Of a stretch of DNA of 57,778 bases, positions 43,827 to 53,144 are shown in pieces. Both the position numbers and the translations under genes were made by a program. How positions within the stretch are numbered: position 1 is the stretch's first letter; every line of letters starts with the position of its first letter. Origin of the DNA: Bernardetia sp. (lineage in GTDB: Bacteria; Bacteroidota; Bacteroidia; Cytophagales; Bernardetiaceae); the NCBI RefSeq assembly GCF_020630935.1, contig NZ_JAHDIG010000026.1, forward strand, positions 1 through 57,778. Direction: 5' to 3'. The notes beneath the pieces were generated by a model. The model saw only the letters and a list, made by a program, of their open reading frames with translations, had not been told where the DNA came from and did no database searches.

Positions 43827-46598
43827 TTGCCCACTTACTTTTTCATAAATAGTTACGCATACTCTCATTTGACCCTTAAAAATGTTAGATTTTTAAAGGG
43901 GCTGGGTGTGATGTTATTTTTGATTTGTATTTTTTATATACCTTCTTCTCTACAAGCACAAAATTTTGATTTAAGTGATTCTACGAAAGTGTACAGATTG
44001 GGCGAAGATGTTTTTATTTTACCAGACAATGAGGGAGCTTATACAATAGATGATGTCAGTAGGACAAGCAAAGTAAAAGAATTTCAGCTCTACAAGGATT
44101 CAAAGCCTGTTTATGAAGATGATACAGATATTTATTGGGTACGATTTACCTTAAAAAATACGTTCCCTAATCGCAAACTCTATCTGCTCAAAGCAAAAGA
44201 TGCAGAGGTTGCTTATCTTTACACGCCTACAACTAATGGCATTTCGTATATAAGAAGTGAAGATGGTGTTGTTTTTCCACATTATAGTAGAAATATTAAA
44301 ATAGACCGTTCTGCTTGTTTTGTTATTACTTTAGATAGATTCGAATCTAAAACATTTTTTCTTCGTATAGAACACCGTACTGCGTTTGCAAGGCAAAACA
44401 AACAACTTCTCAATACACTAGAACACTTAACCATAGAAGACCTTTCTCGTGCTATTGAACTCTCTAAAGAACGTCGTTACTATCAAGGGTTTTATTTAGG
44501 CGCAATGGTGCTTTTGGCTCTTAACAGTTTATTTGTTTCATTTCTGTTTAGAGACAGACGCTATCTATATTATGTAGGGCTACTTTTTATGGCTGCTCTC
44601 TTAAATATGGTTTTTGAAGAATACTTGATAGAATTTTTCATTCCCAATGACCCTAAACTAAACTGGTTGATGGTTGTGCCTGTTACGTCTCTACTTTGGT
44701 TTTTCTATACGTTATTTTTTAGAAGTTTTCTCAACCTAAAGAAATTTGCTCCGTTTTGGGATAAGTTTTTTATCGGTATAGCAGGTCTTTGTTTGCTGAT
44801 ATTTGCTTTAACCTTTATTGAACTACACAAAATGCAATGGATGGTAGCTTTACTTGTCTTTACTATTTCTATTGCACTGGTTATCAATATAGTTATTGTT
44901 GTGAAGGTAAAACATCGCCCTGCCTCGTTCCTATTGGCTGCTAATCTTGTGTATTTTGGAGGGATTTTGATATTTTCTCTAGCACAACTAGAAATTATCC
45001 CTAGAAGCTACTTTACAATGCATGCTTCACAAGTGGCTGATATTCTTTTAGGTTTGTTTGTCTCTCTAGGGCTTGCTGACAGAGTAAATTATCTGCGTAC
45101 TGAAATAGAAAGACGTAACGAAGAAAACAGAACTCTTATAGAAGAACAGAAAACAAAACTAGAGAAAGAAGTTGCTGAGAGAACACGAGAAATTACCAAA
45201 ATTAATATGGAACTCGTAACACAGCAAGAAGAGGTTACAAGGCAAAAAGAACAAATTGAAAAGGCAAACGAAAATCTAAAATCACAACAAGGAGAATTGC
45301 GTAAAGCCTATCAAGACATCAATCTTTTGAGTGATATTGGTAGAGATATTACAGGCTCATTAGACATTGGTGTGATTATAAATACGGTGTACAAACATGT
45401 TGCTGAAATGATGGATGCGACCGTATTTGGTATCGGTACGTATGATGCAGAACGAGAAATTATTGGTTTTAGTCATTTCTATAAGGATGGGGAAATGGTT
45501 CCATATAGAGAAGCTCCTATAGAAGATGACAGACTTTCCACATGGTGTGCAAGAAATAAAAAACCAGTTTTTATCACCGATTTTGATGAAGAGTATGCAA
45601 GATATTTGAAGGAGAAGGCTCGTGGTGTTTTGGTAGAAGAACGAAATTCTATCATTTATTATCCTCTTATTCAAGAAGAAAAACTTTTGGGAGTGATTAC
45701 AGTACAAAGTCCTATGAAAAGTGCCTATTCTCGTAATCATTATCGTATCTTAGAAAGTTTGGCTGCCTATATTACAATTGCGCTCTCAAACTATGATGCA
45801 TACCAGACTATTCAGTTAGCAAAAAATGAGATTGATAGAAAAAACCTACAAATTACAGATTCATTACGCTATGCAAGAGATATTCAAGGCGTGATTCTCC
45901 CAGGAGAACGTCGTTTCAAACGCTTGTTTAAAGAGCATTTCTTGCTCTACAAACCAAAAGACTTTGTTTCTGGTGATTTTTATTGGGTAGAACAATATGA
46001 AAACAAGACCTTTGTGGGTGTGATTGACTGTACAGGGCATGGTGTTCCAGGGGCATTTATGTCACTTATTGGAACAATGCAACTCAATCAAATCTTAGCA
46101 AAAACGCAAGAACCTTCTCAAATTTTAGATAACCTTCATATTGGTATCAAACAGGCATTGAAGCAAGATATTTATAATAACGACGATGGAATGGACGTTT
46201 GTTTGTGTTCTATTGAGCATTTAGAAGAAATCAATCGTTACAAGATTATATTTGCTGGTGCGAAGCGTCCTTTGTATTATGTTAGTGAAGATGCTCTTCA
46301 TCAACTGAAAGGAACTCGTAAAACTATTGGAGGAAGAGGAAGAAATGACAAGCCTTTCGAACAAGAAGAAATTTGGCTCAATGAAGGCGATGTTCTTTAT
46401 CTTACCACAGACGGTTATGTTGACCAAGCCTCGCCACGCCACAAGAAAATTGGTACTATGCAGCTTCTCACTTGGCTAGAACAGATTGCCCCACAAAAGA
46501 TGGAAAAACAAGGAGAGTTTTTGGAAGAAGAACTCAAAAGGCATCAACAGTACGAAGAACAGCGAGACGATATTACGCTTTTAGGAATCAGATTGTAG
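43827..46598 (+). CDS. 7TMR-DISM receptor with GAF and SpoIIE phosphatase domains
   Basis: 923 residues. Signal peptide (about 29-45, ending SLQAQ), extracellular DISMED2-like domain (about 50-190), seven membrane helices (about 210-415), coiled coil (about 420-500), GAF domain (about 502-660: SDIGRDITGSLDIGVIINTVY, ARNKKPVFITDFDEEYAR) and SpoIIE phosphatase (about 676-922: SGDFYW near 714, CTGHGVPGAFMSLIG near 733, DDGMDVCLC, TTDGYVDQ near 860, RDDITLLG). Metal ligands are intact. It shares the same frame as the phosphatase at 2170-4449 with a GAF sensor added before the catalytic domain. The start is uncertain: TTG 43827 gives an unusually long N-terminus; ATG 43911 gives one lacking positive charges. 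Single-gene unit. Confidence 0.87.
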   Translation: MPTYFFINSYAYSHLTLKNVRFLKGLGVMLFLICIFYIPSSLQAQNFDLSDSTKVYRLGEDVFILPDNEGAYTIDDVSRTSKVKEFQLYKDSKPVYEDDTDIYWVRFTLKNTFPNRKLYLLKAKDAEVAYLYTPTTNGISYIRSEDGVVFPHYSRNIKIDRSACFVITLDRFESKTFFLRIEHRTAFARQNKQLLNTLEHLTIEDLSRAIELSKERRYYQGFYLGAMVLLALNSLFVSFLFRDRRYLYYVGLLFMAALLNMVFEEYLIEFFIPNDPKLNWLMVVPVTSLLWFFYTLFFRSFLNLKKFAPFWDKFFIGIAGLCLLIFALTFIELHKMQWMVALLVFTISIALVINIVIVVKVKHRPASFLLAANLVYFGGILIFSLAQLEIIPRSYFTMHASQVADILLGLFVSLGLADRVNYLRTEIERRNEENRTLIEEQKTKLEKEVAERTREITKINMELVTQQEEVTRQKEQIEKANENLKSQQGELRKAYQDINLLSDIGRDITGSLDIGVIINTVYKHVAEMMDATVFGIGTYDAEREIIGFSHFYKDGEMVPYREAPIEDDRLSTWCARNKKPVFITDFDEEYARYLKEKARGVLVEERNSIIYYPLIQEEKLLGVITVQSPMKSAYSRNHYRILESLAAYITIALSNYDAYQTIQLAKNEIDRKNLQITDSLRYARDIQGVILPGERRFKRLFKEHFLLYKPKDFVSGDFYWVEQYENKTFVGVIDCTGHGVPGAFMSLIGTMQLNQILAKTQEPSQILDNLHIGIKQALKQDIYNNDDGMDVCLCSIEHLEEINRYKIIFAGAKRPLYYVSEDALHQLKGTRKTIGGRGRNDKPFEQEEIWLNEGDVLYLTTDGYVDQASPRHKKIGTMQLLTWLEQIAPQKMEKQGEFLEEELKRHQQYEEQRDDITLLGIRL

Positions 46599-46684
46599 GA
46601 TAAAATAAAGTTTTATCTCATCAAAAAAGAGATGCTATTAAAATAGTCAGTTTTACAATTCTATTTAATTAACTTCTTAAAAAT

Positions 46685-46728
46685 AAAAAAACACTACTCA
46701 TTTAGAAAATAAACTAAAGAATAGCGTT
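46685..46728 (-). terminator. Terminator after the M20 amidohydrolase gene
   Basis: A minus-strand hairpin: AACGCTA (46722-46728) with TAGTGTT (46690-46696, one G-T pair) and an inner TTTAG/CTAAA stem (46701-46705 with 46714-46718), then seven Ts. Moderate strength. Confidence 0.6.
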
Positions 46729-46755
46729 TTTATTATAAGCCAATACACAAAAAAA

Positions 46756-48120
46756 CTATTTTTCCCCAAACAAATCTAAGGCAGACTGTACCATTACTTT
46801 CACCCCCGTTTGTATAGAAGGTTTTGGAACAGGTGCATAAAAAGGAGAATGCAAAGAAGGTAAAGGTTTTCCTGTCTTTTCACTTTCTGCAATTTTTTCT
46901 GGTTCAACAACACCCAACCAAAAAAGGCTAATCGGAACATTTTCCTCTGTACGTCCAAAACGGCTAAAATCTTCCCCTCCCATAACAGGCTCTACTTCCA
47001 CAACTTTATCTTCGCCTAATATTTTCTTAGCAGAATTGGCTACTTTTTCAGTAAGTTTTGGGTCATTTATCGTGGCTGGTGTTGGATTTCCATCAATTTC
47101 TATGACTGGCATTTTTTCCACGCCTGCAGCCATAGCATAGCCTTCTGCAATTCTTTTAAGTGAAGCCAAAGTATTGTTTCTCACTTCATCCGTATAAGAA
47201 CGAAGAGTAAGCTGTAACTCTGCACGGTCTGAAATAATATTGTGTTTTGTTCCTGCATGAAATGAACCTACGGTAACAACGGCTGCATCAGTGGGTGAAG
47301 TCTCTCGGCTTACAATCGTCTGAAAACCTAAAATCATTTGAGAAGCCAAAACGATAGGATCTTTTGTGGTGTGTGGATATGCTCCGTGTCCTCCTTCTCC
47401 AAAAACAGTGATATTTACCATATCAACATTTGCCAAAGCAGCATTTTTACAATAACCAATCGTTCCGTGAGGAAGGTTTGCATTTGTATGCAAAGCTAAA
47501 GCATAATCTGGTGTTCCGAATTTCTTATAAAGCTCTGCTTCTACCATGGCTTTTGCACCACTTCCTACTTCTTCGGCTGGCTGTGCTACCAAGATAAATG
47601 TTCCCTTCCAAGTATTTTTTAGGTTTGCCATAGTTTGTGCCACTCCTATCAGAACCGTCATGTGCATATCGTGTCCACAGGCGTGCATTACCGAGACTTC
47701 ATTTCCATCTTTGTCTGTTCGCTTCATTGTGCTGGCATAAGGCAATCCTGTTTTTTCTTCTACTGGCAAAGCATCCATATCAGCACGAATAAGTATGGTT
47801 TTTCCTTTTCCATTTTTTAGAACTCCTACCACACCATAATCTCCAAACTTTTCAGTTACTTCATAGCCTAACTTTCTAAGTTCTGCTCCCATTTTTTTTG
47901 AAGTTTCTTCTTCTTGTTCGGAAAGCTCTGGATTTTGATGAAGATATTTATAAAGTTCAAGCCACGAAGATGTATTTTTTTCTAACTCATCTTTTATCTG
48001 AGTAGATGCTTTTTCTAAGGTTTGAGTTTGCATAGTATTTTTATTTTTTTGAGCGAATAAGCCTGTTGAGATAAGCAAAGAAATTAACAGACTACTAAAA
48101 AAGAAAGTAGAACGAATCAT
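46756..48120 (-). CDS. Exported M20-family amidohydrolase/metallopeptidase
   Basis: 454 residues, signal peptide (1-23, ending TGLFAQ). M20D-type motifs: WLELYKYLHQNPELSEQE, ILIRADMDALPVEE, MHACGHDMHMTVLIG (zinc ligands), QPAEEVGSGAKAMVEAELY and, late, PVMGGEDFSRFG. The protein resembles hippurate/IAA-amino-acid amidohydrolases, which release amino acids from N-acyl conjugates using two metal ions. An exported location suggests uptake of acylated amino acids or peptides. The true substrate is unknown. Own terminator; it separates gldM from the rest of the plus-strand genes. Confidence 0.9.
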   Translation of the reverse strand: MIRSTFFFSSLLISLLISTGLFAQKNKNTMQTQTLEKASTQIKDELEKNTSSWLELYKYLHQNPELSEQEEETSKKMGAELRKLGYEVTEKFGDYGVVGVLKNGKGKTILIRADMDALPVEEKTGLPYASTMKRTDKDGNEVSVMHACGHDMHMTVLIGVAQTMANLKNTWKGTFILVAQPAEEVGSGAKAMVEAELYKKFGTPDYALALHTNANLPHGTIGYCKNAALANVDMVNITVFGEGGHGAYPHTTKDPIVLASQMILGFQTIVSRETSPTDAAVVTVGSFHAGTKHNIISDRAELQLTLRSYTDEVRNNTLASLKRIAEGYAMAAGVEKMPVIEIDGNPTPATINDPKLTEKVANSAKKILGEDKVVEVEPVMGGEDFSRFGRTEENVPISLFWLGVVEPEKIAESEKTGKPLPSLHSPFYAPVPKPSIQTGVKVMVQSALDLFGEK

Positions 48121-48163
48121 TATAAACTATATTTGGGTAATTATCAAAATCAAAGCTATATTT

Positions 48164-48226
48164 TCGGTCTGCTCTATGAGACTGACCTTATTTCCTATTT
48201 AGGTCAGCCCAAAAGGGCAGCACCGA
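48164..48226. other. Branched structured intergenic element
   Basis: Outer arms TCGGTCTGC (48164-48172) and GCAGCACCGA (48217-48226) pair with one bulge, enclosing CTGACC/GGTCAG (48182-48187 with 48202-48207) and GCCC/GGGC (48207-48210 with 48215-48218). It lies between the M20 gene start and the gldM terminator. Role unknown. Confidence 0.5.
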
Positions 48227-48308
48227 CACACTTAGTGGAGTTTAACTTTTATTTTGGTAAGAGTAATGAATTAATTTACTTCAATTTACTCAAAAAGTAG
48301 CAAGCACA

Positions 48309-48340
48309 AAAAAACAGAACACTTTTGATGTTCTGTTTTT
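48309..48340 (-). terminator. Strong bidirectional terminator after gldM
   Basis: A 12-13-bp perfect stem (48309-48321 with 48329-48340), seven-base loop, with A- and T-tracts inside the arms. It ends the gldL-gldM transcript, so no gldN follows on it. Confidence 0.88.
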
Positions 48341-48365
48341 TCTGTATATGCTATTATTAATCAGA

Positions 48366-49970
48366 CTATTGAGAAATAGAATAGTTAATAATTTCTTTAG
48401 GCATATTTACATTTTCTACTTGATTTTTGAAGTTCATACGTTGTACACCTTGTACTTCAATCACTAAACGGTCTCCTTCTTTAGCTTTTGCTCCAAGACT
48501 TGAAGTATTAGCAGTTGGTCCATTAGATTTTACAGAGCCTATTACACGACGACCTCTTGCCAATGTAACTGTAAAACCAGATACACGGTAACGAGCATCT
48601 TTTGGTAATTGGTCTTTAAAACTTGCATCTGGAATAGCATCAAGAGTAACAGAACGTGGACACGCTCCACCTTGCTTCATATTCAAACCTCTTGCTTTTA
48701 CACTAGGAGTAGGAATAAGTTTTACACTAAATTTTTTAGTGCCTATTGTATTTCCACCACTAGCAACTGTCAAAGACATACTTGCAGAAGTTGGAACTAG
48801 AGTTACTTTAGAGCCTCCTCCAGCAATAGCTTGACCACCCGTTGCAGAGAAAGAAGGCTTGTATTCTACACCTAAAGCTGGAACTTTAACTTTAAGTTCG
48901 TTACCACATTTCAAATATAATGAGTTTACAGTACCCGACTCAATCTCAATTACTGGAGAAACTACTGTATATTCAATAGGTTCTGTTGTAAGAGTAGTGT
49001 CTTGTCCAGCAGCATTTTTGATAGTAATAGAGCCTTTCCAAGTTTTCTTAGCTCCTTCAGTAGTACCACCAGAAGCTGTGAATTCTACAATACCAACACC
49101 ATTTCCTTCTTTGCGAACACCTCCAGCTGTAGATGTCATTTTTGGCTCTATGGTAGTAGATGTTGCAGAGATAAATAATTTAGCTCTATATTTAGTTCCT
49201 GCAGCCACTACATTTGATTCAGCAGAAGCCATTGCTACTACTTGATCAAATTTGATTTTAAATTCTCCAATACGAGCACGCAAAGCATCGATAGCTGTTG
49301 TTTCTACTTTCACAACATCATTCTCCATTTGAGAAAGTACTGCTAAAGCAGCTACCATTGGAGTATTTTGGAAGTTAATATGCTCCCACTCCATGTTATC
49401 ATACTTTGGCTTATTATACATTTCTACTTCGGATTTTTCAGGAGCTAAAGGAACTAAATTTTTATCCTTTAGTTCAGCTTGTAAACTATCATCGATAGCA
49501 ATGACATCATTTACATACTTATTAAGTTCTGTCTGAAGCTTTGCTGCTTCTCCAGACTCTAAGTCTTCATTAAGTCCAAGCATAATACGGTTGATATCAT
49601 CATATTTATCACCCATCGGATATGCTCCTGTTTCTGGGTCAATAGCACCCATTTCAGTAATAATACGCTCACGTATTTTCGTGATATAATCAATCATATC
49701 AGAAGATTCTGTTTTAACCTTACGAGCCTTTTCTAATATAGCTAAGTCTCTAGGGTTACTACCAGATTCCTCTATTTGGTCTTGCATAGACTTAATGATT
49801 TTGTCATTGGTATCTCTACCAACTTTTTTAGCACTTTGAAGACTATCATCTATAAAATAGAATTTTTCAAGTACTTCGTTTTGAACCTGTAAGGCAAGAA
49901 GGGCTGTCAGTACAAGGTACATCATACCAATCATCCGTTGCCTTGGAGTTTCTTTTCCTCCTCCTCCCAT
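48366..49970 (-). CDS. gldM: Type IX secretion/gliding motility protein GldM
   Basis: 534 residues. The N-terminus is the GldM signature: GGGKETPRQRMIGMMYLVLTALLALQVQ, one membrane helix followed by a long helical periplasmic stalk (NEVLEKFYFIDDSLQ onward, about 35-225), then beta-rich periplasmic domains (SGTVNSLYLKCGNELKVKVPALG, NMKQGGACPRSVTLD). GldM spans the periplasm and, with GldL in the inner membrane, forms the proton-driven motor of the type IX secretion and gliding machine. It follows gldL by 80 bases. In Flavobacterium gldN is next; here a terminator and an unrelated peptidase follow instead. Confidence 0.96.
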   Translation of the reverse strand: MGGGGKETPRQRMIGMMYLVLTALLALQVQNEVLEKFYFIDDSLQSAKKVGRDTNDKIIKSMQDQIEESGSNPRDLAILEKARKVKTESSDMIDYITKIRERIITEMGAIDPETGAYPMGDKYDDINRIMLGLNEDLESGEAAKLQTELNKYVNDVIAIDDSLQAELKDKNLVPLAPEKSEVEMYNKPKYDNMEWEHINFQNTPMVAALAVLSQMENDVVKVETTAIDALRARIGEFKIKFDQVVAMASAESNVVAAGTKYRAKLFISATSTTIEPKMTSTAGGVRKEGNGVGIVEFTASGGTTEGAKKTWKGSITIKNAAGQDTTLTTEPIEYTVVSPVIEIESGTVNSLYLKCGNELKVKVPALGVEYKPSFSATGGQAIAGGGSKVTLVPTSASMSLTVASGGNTIGTKKFSVKLIPTPSVKARGLNMKQGGACPRSVTLDAIPDASFKDQLPKDARYRVSGFTVTLARGRRVIGSVKSNGPTANTSSLGAKAKEGDRLVIEVQGVQRMNFKNQVENVNMPKEIINYSISQ

Positions 49971-50050
49971 AGTTTTTTATAGGTTATTGGTTAGTAATAT
50001 ATTTTAAAATTAAAGAATGAAATATAATTTCAGTATTCATATACTAGAAA

Positions 50051-50860
50051 TTAGCCTTTCATTGCAGTAAGCATATTGCCATATACCTTGTTAAGGGTAG
50101 TAATGTTAGTCGTAAGTTTAGACATTTGCTCTTTGAATACTTGAGATTCTTTGCTTGCATCTGCCATGCTTTCCATAGCTTGAGTAAGGTTGCTATAGAA
50201 TTTGTTCATTGCCTTCAAGTGGCTATTAGCATCTTTCAACTCCATTTCATACACAGCATTCAAACCAGCAAGGTTTTTAGTGATTGCTTGTACTTGAACG
50301 TGATATTCTTTTGCATCTTTCGCTGCGTTAGACATTTCGCCCATTGCAGATACAGTAGAAGAATAAGCTGAGTTAAGGCTAGTAAGTGATTTAGAAGCCT
50401 GCTTCAAGTTGTTAGAATAATCGTTAGTAGAGTTTACAGCCTCTGTAATGCTCTTCATACGAGTAGCTGTGTCATTCAAAGACTGAATGCCTTGACCGAA
50501 ACGCTTGAAAGAATCAGCAGAAAGATTTGCTTCTCCTAACATTTTGTCAAGACCTACTAAAGCAGCGCTATCTTTTCCGTCGTCCTTCTTAGCAACTACT
50601 GCCTTTACATTAGCATCTACCAAACCTGGGTAAACACGTTCCCACTCATAGTGAGGGTCTGCAGGAGGAGATGGTTCAAAAAGACCAAACAAGAAGATAA
50701 CTGCTTCTGTTGAAAGACCGACGATAAGCATAAAACTTGCGCCTGGCCAGTGCATGATTTTAAATAAAGCACCCAATACAACAACAGCAGCACCAACACT
50801 GGTTGCCTTAGGGATTATTGTACGATAAAAACGTTGGAGTCCTGTTTCTTGACGAGCCAT
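50051..50860 (-). CDS. gldL: Type IX secretion/gliding motility motor protein GldL
   Basis: 269 residues. Two adjacent membrane helices near the N-terminus (TSVGAAVVVLGALFKIMHWPGA and FMLIVGLSTEAVIFLFGLFEP), typical of GldL, with a glutamate in the second helix that likely contributes to proton passage. A long cytoplasmic helical region follows (about 75-269: LGEANLSADSFKRFGQGIQSLND, AYSSTVSAMGEMSNAAKDAKE). It forms the inner-membrane rotor with GldM. Co-transcribed with gldM. Its upstream neighbour gldK is 870 bases away and has its own terminator, unlike the compact gldKLMN order of Flavobacterium. Confidence 0.95.
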   Translation of the reverse strand: MARQETGLQRFYRTIIPKATSVGAAVVVLGALFKIMHWPGASFMLIVGLSTEAVIFLFGLFEPSPPADPHYEWERVYPGLVDANVKAVVAKKDDGKDSAALVGLDKMLGEANLSADSFKRFGQGIQSLNDTATRMKSITEAVNSTNDYSNNLKQASKSLTSLNSAYSSTVSAMGEMSNAAKDAKEYHVQVQAITKNLAGLNAVYEMELKDANSHLKAMNKFYSNLTQAMESMADASKESQVFKEQMSKLTTNITTLNKVYGNMLTAMKG

Positions 50861-51666
50861 AATTTAACGATTGATTAGAGTTGAAATTGAATTTATTAAA
50901 AAGATGTTTGAAATTTCAATAAATAAATATACACAAATAGATTTAGATAAAAAAAGTTTATTTGAGTGTTTCTTTACAAATAAAGCTACTATTGAGCTAT
51001 TTTTGTTTTGGATAACAAACAAGCAATTTTATATCATTGCCATTGTTGTATGTTTTGTTTGTATCCAAACTATTGATAGATAAGAGTTTAATTATAGTTT
51101 AAGTAAAAAAAACGATAAACAAACAATTATTTTATAGTTTGAATAGCCTAAATAAGTCATTTATTTGGAATGTTCCAAAGATTTTAAAAAAAAAATGACT
51201 TTATATTGGCTTATTTAGAATAATTCATAAGTACATTGAATAGAATCTTTAAACACATATTCTTTTACTAATCGTAATAATAACGAGGAAATAAAATTTT
51301 AGTATAAAAAAATATTTATTTGTACTTTAATTAGAATTACACTTAAGTAATAACAGTTCAGTAGAGAAAGAATTCGGCTACTGACTGAAAATTTAGATTA
51401 TAAATTAATTATAAATTTATAAAAAAAAAAAGATTGTGAAGGTTTTTTATGAAAAAAATGAAATTATATTTGGTGTTTTTGTTATAAGTCAAATTTTATC
51501 CTTTGTACTCTTCCATATCTTTTTCTTTTAAAGATACTATACTTCTCGCAAATATCATAGCTAATTCGTATTGATAGCGTCAAAAATGATAGGCTTTCGT
51601 TCAATAAAGAGTTCAGACAAATCAACCATTACTTATTATCGGTAAAAAAAATAGCCTGTGAGACAC
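50861..51666. other. Long AT-rich gap between gldL and gldK
   Basis: About 800 bases. A 70-codon plus-strand frame (50871-51083) has no homolog I recognise and is probably chance. It contains a 15-bp-arm inverted repeat (51007-51022 with 51055-51069). I find no exact TAnnTTTG promoter for gldL here. Confidence 0.55.
51007..51069 (-). promoter_or_regulatory. Inverted repeat in the gldL upstream region
   Basis: TTTGGATAACAAACAA (51007-51022) and TTGTTTGTATCCAAA (51055-51069) pair along 15 bases with one bulged A, loop 32 bases. It is about 150-210 bases before the gldL start. It could be a leader hairpin or protein-binding site. Confidence 0.45.
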
Positions 51667-51701
51667 AAAAAAACTCATCTTTCATAAATATAAAAGATGA
51701 G
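51667..51701 (-). terminator. Strong terminator after gldK
   Basis: A nine-base perfect stem (51674-51682 with 51693-51701), ten-base loop, then seven Ts on the minus strand (A-run 51667-51673), 28 bases after the gldK stop. Confidence 0.88.
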
Positions 51702-51728
51702 TCTATATTTTTCTTGTATTTGTACTGT

Positions 51729-52802
51729 TTAGAACTCCATTCCAGAAGAACGACCTAAATATGTCATTACACAACGGAAGCCAGTATAAGCAGTTACAGA
51801 ATCTTGATATTGATAATTACGAGTTCCTGTTTCTATGAAGAAGGCAATATCTTTCCAAGAGCCTCCACGAACTAATTTACGAGGTTCGCTATCATCTATA
51901 TAAGTAGGGTTCAAATCCCAAATAAGTGGCATTGCATTCGGAGCATACGCATCGTTACACCATTCTGAAACGTTTCCTGCCATATCATAAAGACCAAAGT
52001 CATTAGGGAAGTAAGCACCTACTGGGTTTGTATATTGGAAACCGTCATCGTAGTAGTTGCCACGTCCTGGTTTGAAGTTGGCAAGCGCACAACCTTTAGC
52101 ATTTCTTGTATAAGGACCTCCCCAAGGATACTTTGCTATATCACGACCACCACGAGAAGCATATTCCCATTCAGCCTCTGAAGGCAGACGGAACATTGGA
52201 ACTGGGAATTTTCCAGCAGATTCTCTTGCTTCATTCATAAATTTAGTTCTCCAACCACAGAATGCTTTTGCTGCAAACCAACTTACACCCACAACAGGAT
52301 AATCGTCATAAGCAGGGTGAGCATAGTAGTTTTCTGTCATTGGGTCGCCATAGTGGTGTGTAAAGTTTGTCATCCATACTGTTGTATCTGGATAGAAACG
52401 CTCTTTAATTTCTTCCTCTGATAAGATTTCTCCATCTACTGAATCTGGGTTTTCAGTCATCTCATCAATAAACTGACGATATTCGTTATTTGTAATCTCT
52501 GTCTGATCCATATAAAAACCACCAATCGTAATCTGACGGTTCATATTTATTTTTGAAGATAAGATGTCTTGGTCAGCTTGTCCCATGTGGAATGTACCTG
52601 CTGGTACTACAATCATTCCATAAGGAACTTCTTGTCTCCAGCCTTCACGACCCAAGACTCCAGTGAGTTCTCCACTTTCTTGTAATTTAGCTAGGTTTCC
52701 ACCACCACCACAGCTTTGCATAAGAAGAGCTGTGGTTACACCCAATAGGACAGCCCAAATTGTACGGTTCGTACGGATTTTTTGTATCATGTTCGTAGTC
52801 AT
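51729..52802 (-). CDS. gldK: Type IX secretion/gliding motility lipoprotein GldK
   Basis: 357 residues from ATG 52802 (M1-M5 also possible at 52790; the frame extends to a TTG at 52829). A lipoprotein signal (AVLLGVTTALLMQSCGGGG) is followed by GELTGVLGREGWRQEVPYGMIVVPAGTFHMGQADQD and FYMDQTEITNNEYRQFIDEM, the GldK/formylglycine-generating-enzyme-like fold, then MFRLPSEAEWEYASRGG, FGLYDMAGNVSEWCNDAY, RKLVRGGSWKD and TGFRCVM. GldK sits at the outer membrane with GldN as a ring of the type IX machine. It has its own promoter (53013-53046) and terminator (51667-51701), so it is transcribed apart from gldL-gldM. Confidence 0.95.
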   Translation of the reverse strand: MTTNMIQKIRTNRTIWAVLLGVTTALLMQSCGGGGNLAKLQESGELTGVLGREGWRQEVPYGMIVVPAGTFHMGQADQDILSSKINMNRQITIGGFYMDQTEITNNEYRQFIDEMTENPDSVDGEILSEEEIKERFYPDTTVWMTNFTHHYGDPMTENYYAHPAYDDYPVVGVSWFAAKAFCGWRTKFMNEARESAGKFPVPMFRLPSEAEWEYASRGGRDIAKYPWGGPYTRNAKGCALANFKPGRGNYYDDGFQYTNPVGAYFPNDFGLYDMAGNVSEWCNDAYAPNAMPLIWDLNPTYIDDSEPRKLVRGGSWKDIAFFIETGTRNYQYQDSVTAYTGFRCVMTYLGRSSGMEF

Positions 52803-53012
52803 GTTCAGTTTTCTTGTTATAAATTTCAAGAACGCATCTATTTTGAAATTTTATTCTTACTTATCTCTCAATTTAAAAAATATGAGCAATGACGAATAAA
52901 TATATAGATTTGTTTTGTGATGATTTTCTTAAATACAGTAAATTTTAAATCAGATTGATAAAATTCAGATTGATTTCTTAACGATTCAGTATAAACGTTA
53001 AAATAATAATGC

Positions 53013-53046
53013 CAAAGATACTCTAATTATTGTTTTGTAAGTCAAA
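53013..53046 (-). promoter_or_regulatory. Promoter for gldK
   Basis: On the minus strand: TTTG (53043-53046), 22-base spacer, TATCTTTG (53013-53020), matching the consensus well. It predicts an mRNA start near 53006 and a leader of roughly 200 bases. Confidence 0.75.
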
Positions 53047-53107
53047 TTATAGGGAATTAACTTGCTAAAAAGACATCTTTTTTCTTACTATTTGTAAGTT
53101 GTAACTA

Positions 53108-53144
53108 CTATACTAATAACTACATTTTGAGCAGATTAGTATAG
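53108..53144 (-). promoter_or_regulatory. Perfect inverted repeat upstream of the gldK promoter
   Basis: CTATACTAAT (53108-53117) and ATTAGTATAG (53135-53144), 17-base loop. It directly adjoins the 21-bp direct repeats. Confidence 0.5.

Noticed and set aside
50871-51083. 70-codon plus-strand frame between gldL and gldK
   Set aside because: No recognisable domain; overlaps an inverted repeat and low-complexity AT sequence. Its hydrophobic end alone is weak evidence.
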